A DNA stretch of 64,000 nucleotides from JAGGSN01 sp965603725 (GTDB taxonomy: Bacteria > Zixibacteria > MSB-5A5 > UBA10806 > 4484-95). The notes under the pieces were generated by a model. The model was given only the letters and a program-made list of their open reading frames with translations, ran no database searches and was not told the origin of the DNA. The DNA lies in assembly GCA_965603725.1 (NCBI GenBank), contig CBFDEC010000005.1, positions 49,283 to 113,282 of the forward strand, written 5' to 3'. A program made the translations under genes and the position numbers. Positions 1 to 8,890 of the stretch are shown one piece after another (the first letter of the stretch is position 1; each line of letters begins with the position of its first letter).

Positions 1-312
1 AAGGTAATGCTTTCTGATGACGGAAAAATATCTAGAATCAGCAAACAGATACCAATCAAACAAACCGATGCGGAATCTGTAGGATTGGTCTTGGTAAAGG
101 GGGAAAAATGCAGAAGGCTATTTGTCAATAAGGTTATAGAGCTGGTCAAGGAAAAGGAGTATCTGGATAAGTTCTGGCTCGAAATATTCAATTCTCTTAT
201 CGATAGCGGAATTTTTATCAATAAGGCCGAAATTGCCCAAGATGATTGGCAGGAAGTTGATTTCCATCCCGATGTTGATGTTATGAAAAAATTCATATTA
301 AAGGATTTTTAA
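1..312 (+). CDS. C-terminal part of a sugar/choline-phosphate nucleotidyltransferase (5' end outside window)
   Basis: The frame is open to base 1, so the gene starts before the window. About 103 C-terminal residues are visible. The pattern of a DDGKI turn, an ISKQI stretch and a late W-Q-E-V-D-F motif before the C-terminal helix resembles the end of LicC/RfbA-type NTP_transferase proteins, which activate a phosphorylated sugar or choline as an NDP conjugate. The catalytic N-terminal half with the NTP-binding loop is not in view, so the substrate cannot be told. It lies 46 bp before a CDP-glycerol-type polymer transferase, which fits a role in supplying an activated building block for a surface polymer. 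The family call is moderately sure; the substrate is unknown. Confidence 0.55.
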   Translation, partial: KVMLSDDGKISRISKQIPIKQTDAESVGLVLVKGEKCRRLFVNKVIELVKEKEYLDKFWLEIFNSLIDSGIFINKAEIAQDDWQEVDFHPDVDVMKKFILKDF

Positions 313-358
313 GTATTTTTATAAATGCTAGCATTTTGGTAAGACTTGAATTAAGAAA

Positions 359-1567
359 ATGACAGTTCAAAATAAAATCATTACGGTACTGGGTTGGCTT
401 ATAGGGAATATCATTTATTTCATCACCTATCTAATCCCTAAAAAAAAGAACCTCTGGGTGTTTGGTTCTTGGTTTGGGGAAAAATATTGTGACAACTCTA
501 AGTATTTATTCGAATATGTATGCAAAAATCAGCCTGAGATTAGACCCGTTTGGCTTACCAATAATAACATGGTTTTAAAATTGATCAGGAGTAGGGGTCT
601 TGAAGCCTGCAAAAGCTATAGCCTAAAAGGAACCTGGATTTCAATGAGAGCACGCGTAGGAGTGATCTCAACCTGGTATGGGGATCTTAACAGGTATACG
701 GTATCAAATATGCATATAGTTCAATTATGGCATGGGACACCGTTAAAAAAGATTGGAAGAGATGACAGTGTAAGTGTAAAATATAAATCTGCTTTCCAAA
801 GATATTTCTATAAGCTTTTCCCATTTCTTGTGAAGGATTTTGCTAAAGCCATGATGAGTGTTCCCTCGCCGCATGTTCAGAAAATATTATCTGGTGCGTT
901 TGGTATCCCGTTAAATAATGTTAAAGTAGTCGGGTACCCGAGAAACGATATCTTCTTCATGAAGAAGATTGAGGAATTTCCAATCAAGAACAGAATAAAG
1001 AAGTTAAGAACTAATTTCAAAATTGGCATATTTTTGCCAACACATAGAGGTAAAGGGAAAAATAGCATTACCTCGATGTTAGGCGATAATCTTAAATGGA
1101 TCAATTCCCGTCTTAAAACTCTTAATGTGATTCTTCTTTTGAAATATCACTATTATCAACTTCAATTTTCCAAAGAAAGTTGGACACACTATTCAAACAT
1201 TATTATTTTAAATGATGATGATATAAATCAGGACATTTATCCGATATTGACGCAGACTGATTTTTTAATTACTGATTATTCAAGTATTATGTTCGATTAT
1301 CTTTTAACAGATAAGCCAATGATCTTCGCCCCGTTTGACATGGATGATTATTTAAAAAACGATCGAGAATTTTATTATCATTATGATGACGTTACACCTG
1401 GTGCTAAAGCCGCCAACTGGGATGAGTTAATTGAATGCATTGATGAAGTAATCAAATATCCTGCTAAATATAACAAACAACGAGCTGAAATTAGAGAAAA
1501 GTTTAATCAATTCGTTGATGGAAACAGCTGCAAAAAAGTTTTTGAGGAAATTATCAATAATGCTTAA
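359..1567 (+). CDS. CDP-glycerol:glycerophosphotransferase family protein (TagB/TagF-like)
   Basis: 402 aa. Proteins of this family move glycerol-phosphate or another polyol-phosphate from a CDP donor onto a lipid-linked sugar or polymer at the cytoplasmic membrane face. Visible hallmarks are the VQLWHGTPLKK motif (about residues 121-131; its His is a catalytic residue of the family), the late LITDYSSIMFDYL motif (about 303-315) with the nucleotide-binding SS pair, then PMIFAPFD and a YYHYDD loop. A hydrophobic stretch at residues 10-25 could sit on the membrane. The length suits a TagB-like single transferase. It opens a run of glycosyltransferases and is probably cotranscribed with them. 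In a Gram-negative this suggests a polyol-phosphate-decorated capsule or O-antigen. Acceptor unknown. Confidence 0.85.
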   Translation: MTVQNKIITVLGWLIGNIIYFITYLIPKKKNLWVFGSWFGEKYCDNSKYLFEYVCKNQPEIRPVWLTNNNMVLKLIRSRGLEACKSYSLKGTWISMRARVGVISTWYGDLNRYTVSNMHIVQLWHGTPLKKIGRDDSVSVKYKSAFQRYFYKLFPFLVKDFAKAMMSVPSPHVQKILSGAFGIPLNNVKVVGYPRNDIFFMKKIEEFPIKNRIKKLRTNFKIGIFLPTHRGKGKNSITSMLGDNLKWINSRLKTLNVILLLKYHYYQLQFSKESWTHYSNIIILNDDDINQDIYPILTQTDFLITDYSSIMFDYLLTDKPMIFAPFDMDDYLKNDREFYYHYDDVTPGAKAANWDELIECIDEVIKYPAKYNKQRAEIREKFNQFVDGNSCKKVFEEIINNA

Positions 1568-1590
1568 CTTTTTAACAAGGTTCTAATTCA

Positions 1591-2670
1591 ATGATCTTGT
1601 TTTTAGAACATGCCGCTGAGAGGAAAAGGGGAGGTGAGATATACTTTGCACATCTTCATGGATTTTTTAAGAAACGCTTTAAAGATGTTCTTCCTCAGGA
1701 ATTAGAAAAACTTTTGCCCCGCTTACGAAATCCGATAAATCATATGAAACACAAATGGAAATTGGCTCAAAAGCATCAACCCGATTTGATTGTCGTTGAT
1801 ATCTCGTCAGCCTTCCGAAGCGCATTAGCGGTTCATTTCATGAAAAAGCGAAAGCGAACGATATTGGTTGTGGTTCAAGGGGAAAGACAGAGTTTTCGAT
1901 ATAATATCTTTTTTCTAAAATGGCTGGTACGTAGCTTTGAAAAGTATTTATTAAGAAGTGCATCAATGGTCATAACAAACAGCAATTATATTGCTCATAG
2001 ATCCAAACGATATATTCGAAAGCGGATTCCATTTATTATGGCTAATCCGGGATTGGAGCTAAGTTTTAGTCCCGATAGCAATAATCTTCATATTGTAAAT
2101 AAAAAATCGCCAGTTGAATTGCTATTTGTGGGCCAGTGCGCCTATCGAAAAGGATTGAAGGGGCTTGTTGAAGCAATTGGAATTTTGAAAGGTTTGGATA
2201 TTCATTTGAATATTGCTGGCGGTTATAACAAAGAAGATCGATACTTCAAAGAAGTGAATAAAATCATCAATCAAGAGAGACTTCAAGCCAAGATAACATT
2301 TCATGGCTTTCTGGATCGTCCACAATTGAATAAGCTTTATCGCACATGCAATATATTTATAATGCCCTCTCTGGCTGAAGGATTTGGCATGGCGTTAGCT
2401 GAGGCTATATGTTTCGGTCTGCCAATTGTTGCCAGTACTGCGGGAGCAATACCAGAATTGGTCGCTGATGGGGTTAATGCTGTTTTAGTTAAGCCTAAAG
2501 ATTCAAAGGGAATAGCGGCTGGTATAAGGCGTTTAATTGAAGATAAAAACTTGAGGGTATCCATGAGCAAGGCTAATCTCGAAAAAGCAAAGATTTTGCC
2601 AAGCTGGGATGATTTCGACAGGATTATGGAGGAAAGGCTGGCCCCGCTAATCGAGAAATTACCAAGATGA
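1591..2670 (+). CDS. Glycosyltransferase family 4 protein
   Basis: 359 aa with the two-Rossmann GT-B layout of GT4 retaining glycosyltransferases. The C-terminal donor domain shows LLFVGQCAYRKGL (about 173-185), HGFLDRPQLN and the nucleotide-sugar EX7E signature in EGFGMALAEAICFG, followed by LPIVASTAGAIPELV. The N-terminal acceptor domain is weakly conserved and holds no recognisable substrate motif. It starts 23 bp after the polyol-phosphate transferase and belongs to the same run of surface-polysaccharide genes. Sugar donor and linkage cannot be assigned from sequence. Confidence 0.85.
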   Translation: MILFLEHAAERKRGGEIYFAHLHGFFKKRFKDVLPQELEKLLPRLRNPINHMKHKWKLAQKHQPDLIVVDISSAFRSALAVHFMKKRKRTILVVVQGERQSFRYNIFFLKWLVRSFEKYLLRSASMVITNSNYIAHRSKRYIRKRIPFIMANPGLELSFSPDSNNLHIVNKKSPVELLFVGQCAYRKGLKGLVEAIGILKGLDIHLNIAGGYNKEDRYFKEVNKIINQERLQAKITFHGFLDRPQLNKLYRTCNIFIMPSLAEGFGMALAEAICFGLPIVASTAGAIPELVADGVNAVLVKPKDSKGIAAGIRRLIEDKNLRVSMSKANLEKAKILPSWDDFDRIMEERLAPLIEKLPR

Positions 2671-2740
2671 AAGTTGAATTGATCTTTAAGTATTTTAGAT
2701 TATATATTGATAGTTACGGCGACTATTCATGGAGTGTGTT

Positions 2741-3808
2741 TTGAAGATTCTCTTTATTGCAATGGCCAGTTCTGCTCACACTATTAAGTGGGTAAACTAT
2801 TTTAGGGATACTGGCTATGATATTATGCTGGTGAGCTTTTACCCCTCTGATGAAATTAAAGGCCTTGATTTCCGTCATATCCCATGCTGGAATAAAAATT
2901 TTGCAATTTTCAAGATCGCGAAAGTTAAAAGACTAATTAAACAATTTAAACCGGATATTATTCATGCTCATTTTGCTACCAGTTGCGGTTTGGTTGCCGC
3001 TTTAACAGGTTTCCACCCTTATGTTCTGTCGGTTTGGGGTGATGATATTTTAGAATTCCCCCGTCGTTCACCGATACATAAATGGGTAGTGAAAAAAGCT
3101 ATTATGGATGCTGATTATGTGACGGCTACCAGTAATATGTTGGCAAAGAAAACAAAGGTATTGATCAAGAGTAAAAAGAAAATACAGGTTATTCCATTCG
3201 GTGTTAATCTAAGTCATTATAGCTTTAAGATGAGATCGATCGGTGATGAGCTTCATATAGGTACTGTTAGAAATCTTACGCCAAAATATGGATTGGATAT
3301 TTTGATCAAGGCAGTTGCCGTATTGCTGAATTCTTTTCAAAAAATCAGACTTACGATCGTCGGTGATGGTATGATTAGGCAAAAACTTGAATCTTTGGTC
3401 GACCGGTTAGGTATAAAAAATAATGTCGCTTTTACCGGTTTTGTCCCAAATGAAAAAGTAGTAGAGTATTTGAATAAATTTGATATTTTTGTAATGCCTT
3501 CCGTTGGTGAAGGCGAAAGTTTCGGCGTGGCGGCTGTCGAGGCTATGGCCACCGGACTGCCGGTTGTAGCCTCGAATGTCGGCGGGCTGCCCGAGGTTGT
3601 GGATGATGGCAAAACAGGTATGCTCGTTAAGCCAGGCGATGTTGAGGATTTGAAAAGGGCTCTGGAATTTTATATATTCTCCAGAGATGCCCGAATTGAA
3701 CATGGTAAAAAGGGACGGGAGAAGGTAAAAAAGTTATATAACTGGAAAGATAACGCTAAAGAAATGAATAACTTATACAAAGAAATTTTATCAAAAACCA
3801 ATAGCTGA
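2741..3808 (+). CDS. Glycosyltransferase family 4 protein
   Basis: GT-B fold GT4 glycosyltransferase of about 355 aa. I prefer the TTG at 2741: a GGAG sits 6 bases before it, and the product then begins MKILFIAMASSAHT, a usual GT4 N-terminus. An ATG at 2729 gives four more residues but lacks a ribosome-binding site. Motifs are HAHFATSCGL and SVWGDDIL in the acceptor half, then GTVRNLTPKYGLDILI, GFVPNEKVVEYL and the EX7E site in GESFGVAAVEAMATGLPVV. Its codons around 3500-3620 are more GC-rich than those of the upstream neighbours. It probably adds one residue to the polysaccharide repeat unit; the donor is unknown. Confidence 0.85.
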   Translation: MKILFIAMASSAHTIKWVNYFRDTGYDIMLVSFYPSDEIKGLDFRHIPCWNKNFAIFKIAKVKRLIKQFKPDIIHAHFATSCGLVAALTGFHPYVLSVWGDDILEFPRRSPIHKWVVKKAIMDADYVTATSNMLAKKTKVLIKSKKKIQVIPFGVNLSHYSFKMRSIGDELHIGTVRNLTPKYGLDILIKAVAVLLNSFQKIRLTIVGDGMIRQKLESLVDRLGIKNNVAFTGFVPNEKVVEYLNKFDIFVMPSVGEGESFGVAAVEAMATGLPVVASNVGGLPEVVDDGKTGMLVKPGDVEDLKRALEFYIFSRDARIEHGKKGREKVKKLYNWKDNAKEMNNLYKEILSKTNS

Positions 3809-3846
3809 TTTGACAAATCAAGAAACTATATTACGCATTAATAACC

Positions 3847-5064
3847 ATGAAAATACTTGTAATATCGCAATACTTTCCCCCCGAACCCGGAGCAACCTCA
3901 AACCGTCTTCTGTCGTTTGTTGAGGCTATGGTCAAAAGGGGGCATGATGTAACTGTTATCTGCGAATTCCCCAATCATCCTGTCGGCATATTGTCTCCTG
4001 AAGATAAATGGCGCCTTTATAGAGTTGAAGATAATGGCTCTTATAAAGTTGTCAGAACGTTTGTAATGACTTTCGCCAAAAAAAACAATATCAAGCGGAT
4101 GCTGTTTTATCTGTCGTTTGCTTTATCATCGTTTATTGCAATTTTATTTTTACGGCGTCATGATGTGGTTTTTGCCTCATCACCGCCGATATTTCATGCG
4201 TTTACCTCAATGATTGCGGCAAAGATTAAACGAACGAAATTTGTTGTTGATATAAGAGACTTGTGGCCGGATTCAGCATTAGAAATTGAGGCAGTTTCAA
4301 ATAAAACATTACTTAGATCGGGTGGTTATATTGAAAGAAAAGTCTATGCTAATGCAAAAGCAATATTTACTGTATCACATGGTATCAGGGAGAAAATTAT
4401 AAAACGAGGGGGCGATGGCAAAACAATAGTCTCCTACAATGGTACTTTTGAGCGTATGTTGTCCTGGAATGGAGACGTCGAAGAATTTAGAAAATCTCAG
4501 GAATGGACTGGAAAAATAGTAGTTGCCTACGCGGGATTAATCGGTCTTGGGCAGGACTTAAAAAGCCTGCTTCCTGAAATTAATAATATGGCCCGGGAAG
4601 ATTTAATATTTCTCTTTATCGGCGGCGGTCCCGAAAAAAATAAATTTAAAAATGAAACAAAAAGGTTCAGATTAAATAATATTAGGATTTTAGATCTACT
4701 GCCCGTTTCGGAAGTGATAAAATATTTACGCAGTGTTGATATACTGTTGGTGATTTTAAGGGAGATCGAATTATTTAAAAGCGCTATTCCCTCCAAGTTC
4801 TTTGATTATATGGCGGCAGGGAAACCTGTAATATCCAATGTCGACGGTGAATTAAGGGAAATAATGGAGAAACATAATACCGGTATCTACTTCTCTTTAA
4901 AAGAACCCGGATCTTTTAAATCCGCCATAAATAACCTTATTAATGATCCCGAAAAACGTAAGTCGCTGGGTGAAAATGGAAGAAATTTGGCTGCTCGCAG
5001 TTTCTTAAGGTCCAAATTAGCAGCAGATGCAGTTGAGCAAATTGAAAAAGCGCTAAAAACTTAA
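3847..5064 (+). CDS. WbuB-like glycosyltransferase (GT4)
   Basis: 405 aa. The N-terminus ILVISQYFPPEPGATSNRL followed by HDVTVICEFPNHPVG is the pattern of the WbuB subgroup, which includes amino-sugar transferases of O-antigen pathways. Next come a hydrophobic segment (about 92-105), VDIRDLWPDSA (about 135-145), and donor-domain motifs VAYAGLIGLGQDL, FIGGGPEK and SKFFDYMAAGKPVISN. In this subgroup the last motif replaces the usual EX7E region. It is separated by 15 bp from the next gene. It is likely a cytoplasmic, membrane-associated transferase of an N-acetylated sugar; this is inferred from the subgroup, not shown. Confidence 0.8.
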   Translation: MKILVISQYFPPEPGATSNRLLSFVEAMVKRGHDVTVICEFPNHPVGILSPEDKWRLYRVEDNGSYKVVRTFVMTFAKKNNIKRMLFYLSFALSSFIAILFLRRHDVVFASSPPIFHAFTSMIAAKIKRTKFVVDIRDLWPDSALEIEAVSNKTLLRSGGYIERKVYANAKAIFTVSHGIREKIIKRGGDGKTIVSYNGTFERMLSWNGDVEEFRKSQEWTGKIVVAYAGLIGLGQDLKSLLPEINNMAREDLIFLFIGGGPEKNKFKNETKRFRLNNIRILDLLPVSEVIKYLRSVDILLVILREIELFKSAIPSKFFDYMAAGKPVISNVDGELREIMEKHNTGIYFSLKEPGSFKSAINNLINDPEKRKSLGENGRNLAARSFLRSKLAADAVEQIEKALKT

Positions 5065-5079
5065 ATCCAAGGGTCGAAA

Positions 5080-5619
5080 ATGGCGATAGACAACAGCAGG
5101 GCAGTATTTTTAGACCGTGATGGCGTGATTGTCAGTGAAAAAGACTTTATTATCAATCCGGATCAACTCGAATTTATCCCCGGTTCGCTTGAAGCCTTGA
5201 AACGGGTCCCCAAGGATTACCTGAAAATCATTATCTCCAATCAATCCGGAGTAGGACGAGGATTTTTCAGAGCTGAACAGGTAGAAGCGTTTAATAGGTT
5301 TTTGCTTGCAGAAATAAAAAAAAAGGGTGCTTCTATAGATGAAATATATTATTGTCCACATACGCGTGAGGATGATTGTGAATGCCGCAAGCCTAAAACT
5401 CTGTTGTTTGAATCGGCTAAGCGGCAATATAATATTGATTATGCAAAATCCTGGATGATTGGCGATAAAAGTTCTGACATCCAGGCAGGGAAAAATATCG
5501 GGGCAACGACAATTTTGGTTTTAACAGGCTATGGCGGGAAAGAGCATGGCAATAGTGATGTTGTTGCCGATTATACTGTAAACAACCTTTATGAAGCAGT
5601 GGAGATAATTAGAGAATGA
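5080..5619 (+). CDS. gmhB: D-glycero-D-manno-heptose 1,7-bisphosphate 7-phosphatase-like HAD phosphatase
   Basis: 179 aa, normal for GmhB. HAD motif I is FLDRDGVI (nucleophile and acid Asp pair around residues 12 and 14), motif II is IISNQSGVGRG, and motif IV is MIGDKSSDIQAG. The zinc loop CPHTREDDCECRKPK carries the Cys-His...Cys-Cys set typical of GmhB. The enzyme removes the 7-phosphate from heptose bisphosphate on the route to ADP- or GDP-heptose for LPS core or glycan. The start overlaps nothing, but the stop overlaps the next gene by 4 bp (ATGA). No GmhA or HldE is in the window, so heptose synthesis must be completed elsewhere. A histidinol-phosphate phosphatase is the main alternative. 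Confidence 0.85.
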   Translation: MAIDNSRAVFLDRDGVIVSEKDFIINPDQLEFIPGSLEALKRVPKDYLKIIISNQSGVGRGFFRAEQVEAFNRFLLAEIKKKGASIDEIYYCPHTREDDCECRKPKTLLFESAKRQYNIDYAKSWMIGDKSSDIQAGKNIGATTILVLTGYGGKEHGNSDVVADYTVNNLYEAVEIIRE

Positions 5620-6596
5620 CCCCAAAAAAGAAGAAAAAGACCGCCCTGGTTACCGGTGGCGCTGGTTTTATCGGATCGTTTTTAGCTGAAGAATTGCTGA
5701 AATGCGGCTATAAGGTCCGTGTTGTCGACAATCTTTCGACCGGCAGCCTGGCAAATATTAAGCATTTAGAAAATAATTCTGATTTTATATTTGAGACCGG
5801 CAATATCATGGACAAAAATCTCATGGATCAGATGGTGGCCGCTTGCGATATTATGTTCCATCTGGCGGCAGCAGTCGGTGTAAGATTGATCATTGAAAAG
5901 CCGGTTGACACAATAGAAACGAATATATTGGGTTCTGAAATTATTTTGAAGCTTGCCAATAAATATGACAAGAAAGTGATCATGGCGTCAACATCTGAGG
6001 TTTATGGCAAAAATAATAAAGTTCCGTTTAAGGAGACCGATGATTCGGTTTATGGTCCCACGATTAAAAGTCGGTGGAGCTATGCCTGTTCTAAAGCGGT
6101 GGATGAATTTTTATCTCTTGCCTATTACCATGAGAAAAAACTTCCCGTGGTGATAGTCAGACTTTTTAATACTATCGGTCCCAGGCAGACCGGTCAATAT
6201 GGGATGGTTGTGCCTACATTCGTTAAACAAGCTTTGATGGGGCATGATATAACCGTGTTCGGCGATGGCAAACAGACTCGCTGTTTCACCAATGTCAGGG
6301 ATGTGGTCTGGGCGATAATAAATCTTTCGGAAAAACCACAGGCTGAGGGCAAGGTTTACAATATCGGCAGCCGTGAGGAGATTTCCATTAGAGACCTGGC
6401 CAAAAAAATAAAAGCAATGTGTGAATCATCATCGAAAATAATTCAAATCCCATATGACAGCGCTTTTGCACGGGGATTTGAAGATATGCATAGAAGAGTT
6501 CCAGACATATCCAAAGTTGCCAAAGAAATCGGTTACAAACCAAAAATTAGTCTGGAACAATCTATCCTTGAGATTATAGATTTCTATAAGCGATGA
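5616..6596 (+). CDS. NAD-dependent epimerase/dehydratase (extended SDR) of nucleotide-sugar metabolism
   Basis: 326 aa extended short-chain dehydrogenase. It has the dinucleotide-binding TGGAGFIGSFLAEEL (about residues 12-26), the Asp-containing VVDNLSTG for NAD selection, HLAAAVG, the active-site Ser/Thr in ASTSEVYG and the YXXXK pair in YACSK (about 158-162). The later RLFNTIGPRQ and FGDGKQTRCFTNVRDVV segments bind the nucleotide sugar. It overlaps gmhB and the following fusion gene by 4 bp each, so it is surely in the same operon. UDP-glucuronate decarboxylase, a 4,6-dehydratase or a 4-epimerase are all possible; I cannot decide between them. Confidence 0.85.
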   Translation: MTPKKKKKTALVTGGAGFIGSFLAEELLKCGYKVRVVDNLSTGSLANIKHLENNSDFIFETGNIMDKNLMDQMVAACDIMFHLAAAVGVRLIIEKPVDTIETNILGSEIILKLANKYDKKVIMASTSEVYGKNNKVPFKETDDSVYGPTIKSRWSYACSKAVDEFLSLAYYHEKKLPVVIVRLFNTIGPRQTGQYGMVVPTFVKQALMGHDITVFGDGKQTRCFTNVRDVVWAIINLSEKPQAEGKVYNIGSREEISIRDLAKKIKAMCESSSKIIQIPYDSAFARGFEDMHRRVPDISKVAKEIGYKPKISLEQSILEIIDFYKR

Positions 6597-8890
6597 AATA
6601 TTATTATCTTAATTCATTACTGCTGTCATTTTTGGTAGTCGTTTCATTGATGCCGTTAATAAGACGGCTGGCTTTAAGGGTCGGTTTTTTAGATTTGCCA
6701 TCTGCCAGAAAAGTACATGCAAGTCCAATTCCTCTTGGCGGTGGTCTGGCAGTTTTTATAAGTTTCGTTGCCGTAATCATCGCCATGACATTCGTTTTTG
6801 ATTTCAGTGATGCCAGACCGGCAATCGGGATTATAGTTGGAGCCACCCTTATTGTAATTATGGGCTTATGCGATGACTATTACAACATGGGTTTCCAGGT
6901 TAAATTATTGGGACAGATTATTGCGGCTGTTTTGTTTCTGACTTTTATTAAGGATGTTTCTCCGATGATGTCGTTTCCTGCCTATCCTGTTTTAGCAGTA
7001 TTGTGGATTGTGAGTCTGCAGAATGCACTTAACTTTCTGGATAATATGGATGGCCTTTGTACTGGAATCTCTATGATGATAGCCGTTGGTTTCGGGGTTC
7101 TGTTTGCCATCAAAGGCATGCCTGTATTTGCGGTGATGAGCTTTGCTCTGGCCGGCGCGGCTATCGGTTTTTTACGTTATAATCTGCCGCCCGCTAATAT
7201 TTTTCTCGGCGATACGGGAAGCCTTTTATTCGGCTTTAGCTTATCCTGTCTCGGGATTGTTCATCTCAACAGCTCTGGCAATCTTGTCGAAGCTTTGGCC
7301 CCGTTACTTATCATGGTCTACCCGATATTCGATCTCACGTTTGTTATAATAACCCGTCTTAATGAGGGGCGAAAAGTATATATAGGAGGTAAGGATCACT
7401 CGTCTCATAAGATAAGCTTTATGGGTTTTACTAAAAGAACGACTGTATTCGTAATTTATCTGATAAATATACTGCTGGTTTTTTCCGGGGTTTTAATATT
7501 TTTCCTGGAAGGTTCCCCGCTTGGAACTATTATAGTGGTGATATTCGCCCTTGCTTTAGCCTTTATCGGAGTACATATCTACAAAAATATACTCTATATT
7601 AAGGACAAAATCATATCCGTTCTGACTGATCTGGCAGCAATCAATCTGGCTTTTCTTTTCTATTATATCTTTAAATATAAAAGCGGTCTTCTTGAATTTT
7701 CAACTTTCCTGCCCCTTGATATCTTGTTAATCCCGTTGGTCTGGATTAATATATACTGGATATTTTTATATGCGGTAACGGGTCTGTATGATATACCTTT
7801 CGAGTTAAACTTCCGGTATCATGGCTTTGCGGTCATAAAAACTCTTTTGGCGGGAACAGTAATATTCCTGTTGATTAATTTTAGGTTCGGAGAAGGCTTT
7901 CTAATCTCTCTCTCTTCGATGCTGGTATATATTTTTCCTTTATTGGTTTTGAATATGATATCCAGATATTTTCTCTCTGGATATCTGAAGAGAAAATTAA
8001 AAAGCAGCAAGAAAAAAGTTGACTGTGTACTGGTGAAATTGAGTCCAGCAGGTGAAATTGATTCCTCGATTAAACCGTTTGAAGAACATTATAATATTAT
8101 CGGGTATACTGGTGAAGGAGACTATTCTTATTTAAAAAGATTAGGCGGATTCGATGAACTATATGATGTCTTAAAGGAAAATAAAATTGCCAGAGTAATA
8201 CTGGACATTTCTGAGAAGAATTATGACAATCTAAAAGATATTTTCAGTTCTGCATTCTATTTGGAAACGGAGTTCTTAATTGTCGATAAAAAAAGCGATA
8301 ACTTGAAGGGCTTGAAGAAATTTAAAACATTCATTGAAAATATATCTTTAATTACGATTAGATATCAAAAATTCTTTGCAAGAGCCGTTAAAAGGGGTAT
8401 GGATGTCGCATTTGCTGTTTTGATATTGCTGATCTCAAGCCCGATTTTTGTCTACCGATATATTCAATCAAAAATAAATAAACTGCCATTTTTGGTGAAG
8501 GTTAGTTTCTATGGAAGAGACGGTCATGTGAAAAACTGTCTTGATTTCTACAATCATGCCCTGAGATTTTCGAATAGAGATTTTATTCAACCGAGTTTGC
8601 CATCGTTGATATCTGTTATCAGCGGCAGCTTGTCGCTGGTGGGAACCCTGCCGTTATCTCTGAAAAAAGCTGCCGAAGATATGAAAAATATTCCAGGATA
8701 CTGGCGTAGAAAGCTGGTTAAACCGGGTATCTTTGGAATGGCTCATCTATCTGATAAGAATGAATATTTTGATAATGAATTAAGATATATGGAGAGAATA
8801 TCTATTCTATTTGATATTTACCTGTTAATTGTCGGTATTATACATATATTTATCAGTTTACCAGAAAAAAGAGAAAATGCTGGATCTTAA
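6593..8890 (+). CDS. Fusion: WecA/MraY-type phosphoglycosyl transferase plus WbaP-like protein with degenerate active site
   Basis: 765 aa. Residues 1 to about 325 are a complete polytopic phosphoglycosyl transferase: PLGGGLAVF, GLCDDYYNMG (metal Asp pair), NALNFLDNMDGLCTG, NIFLGDTGS and the DHSSHK His motif. This half should load a sugar-phosphate onto undecaprenyl phosphate. Residues about 340-455 add four more membrane helices, about 475-590 a Rossmann-like CoA_binding_3 domain, and about 600-765 a monotopic bacterial sugar transferase domain. In the latter, the SLDEL catalytic Asp-Glu pair is replaced by Pro667-Ser668 and the GPRP element reads GTLP, while the framework GSLSLVG and VKPGIFGMA remains. 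The reading frame is intact. The second enzyme half is therefore probably non-catalytic and structural or regulatory. It overlaps serS by 14 bp. Confidence 0.85.
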   Translation: MKYYYLNSLLLSFLVVVSLMPLIRRLALRVGFLDLPSARKVHASPIPLGGGLAVFISFVAVIIAMTFVFDFSDARPAIGIIVGATLIVIMGLCDDYYNMGFQVKLLGQIIAAVLFLTFIKDVSPMMSFPAYPVLAVLWIVSLQNALNFLDNMDGLCTGISMMIAVGFGVLFAIKGMPVFAVMSFALAGAAIGFLRYNLPPANIFLGDTGSLLFGFSLSCLGIVHLNSSGNLVEALAPLLIMVYPIFDLTFVIITRLNEGRKVYIGGKDHSSHKISFMGFTKRTTVFVIYLINILLVFSGVLIFFLEGSPLGTIIVVIFALALAFIGVHIYKNILYIKDKIISVLTDLAAINLAFLFYYIFKYKSGLLEFSTFLPLDILLIPLVWINIYWIFLYAVTGLYDIPFELNFRYHGFAVIKTLLAGTVIFLLINFRFGEGFLISLSSMLVYIFPLLVLNMISRYFLSGYLKRKLKSSKKKVDCVLVKLSPAGEIDSSIKPFEEHYNIIGYTGEGDYSYLKRLGGFDELYDVLKENKIARVILDISEKNYDNLKDIFSSAFYLETEFLIVDKKSDNLKGLKKFKTFIENISLITIRYQKFFARAVKRGMDVAFAVLILLISSPIFVYRYIQSKINKLPFLVKVSFYGRDGHVKNCLDFYNHALRFSNRDFIQPSLPSLISVISGSLSLVGTLPLSLKKAAEDMKNIPGYWRRKLVKPGIFGMAHLSDKNEYFDNELRYMERISILFDIYLLIVGIIHIFISLPEKRENAGS

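Noticed and set aside
3337..3703. Minus-strand open frames within the second GT4 gene
   Set aside because: Both lie wholly within a well-supported glycosyltransferase and show no coding signs of their own.
8390..8890. Frameshift or decay as the reason for the lost transferase active site
   Set aside because: The frame is open over the whole domain, the surrounding motifs stay aligned, and hydrophobic framework residues are kept, so a single Asp-Glu loss in a maintained domain fits better than decay.
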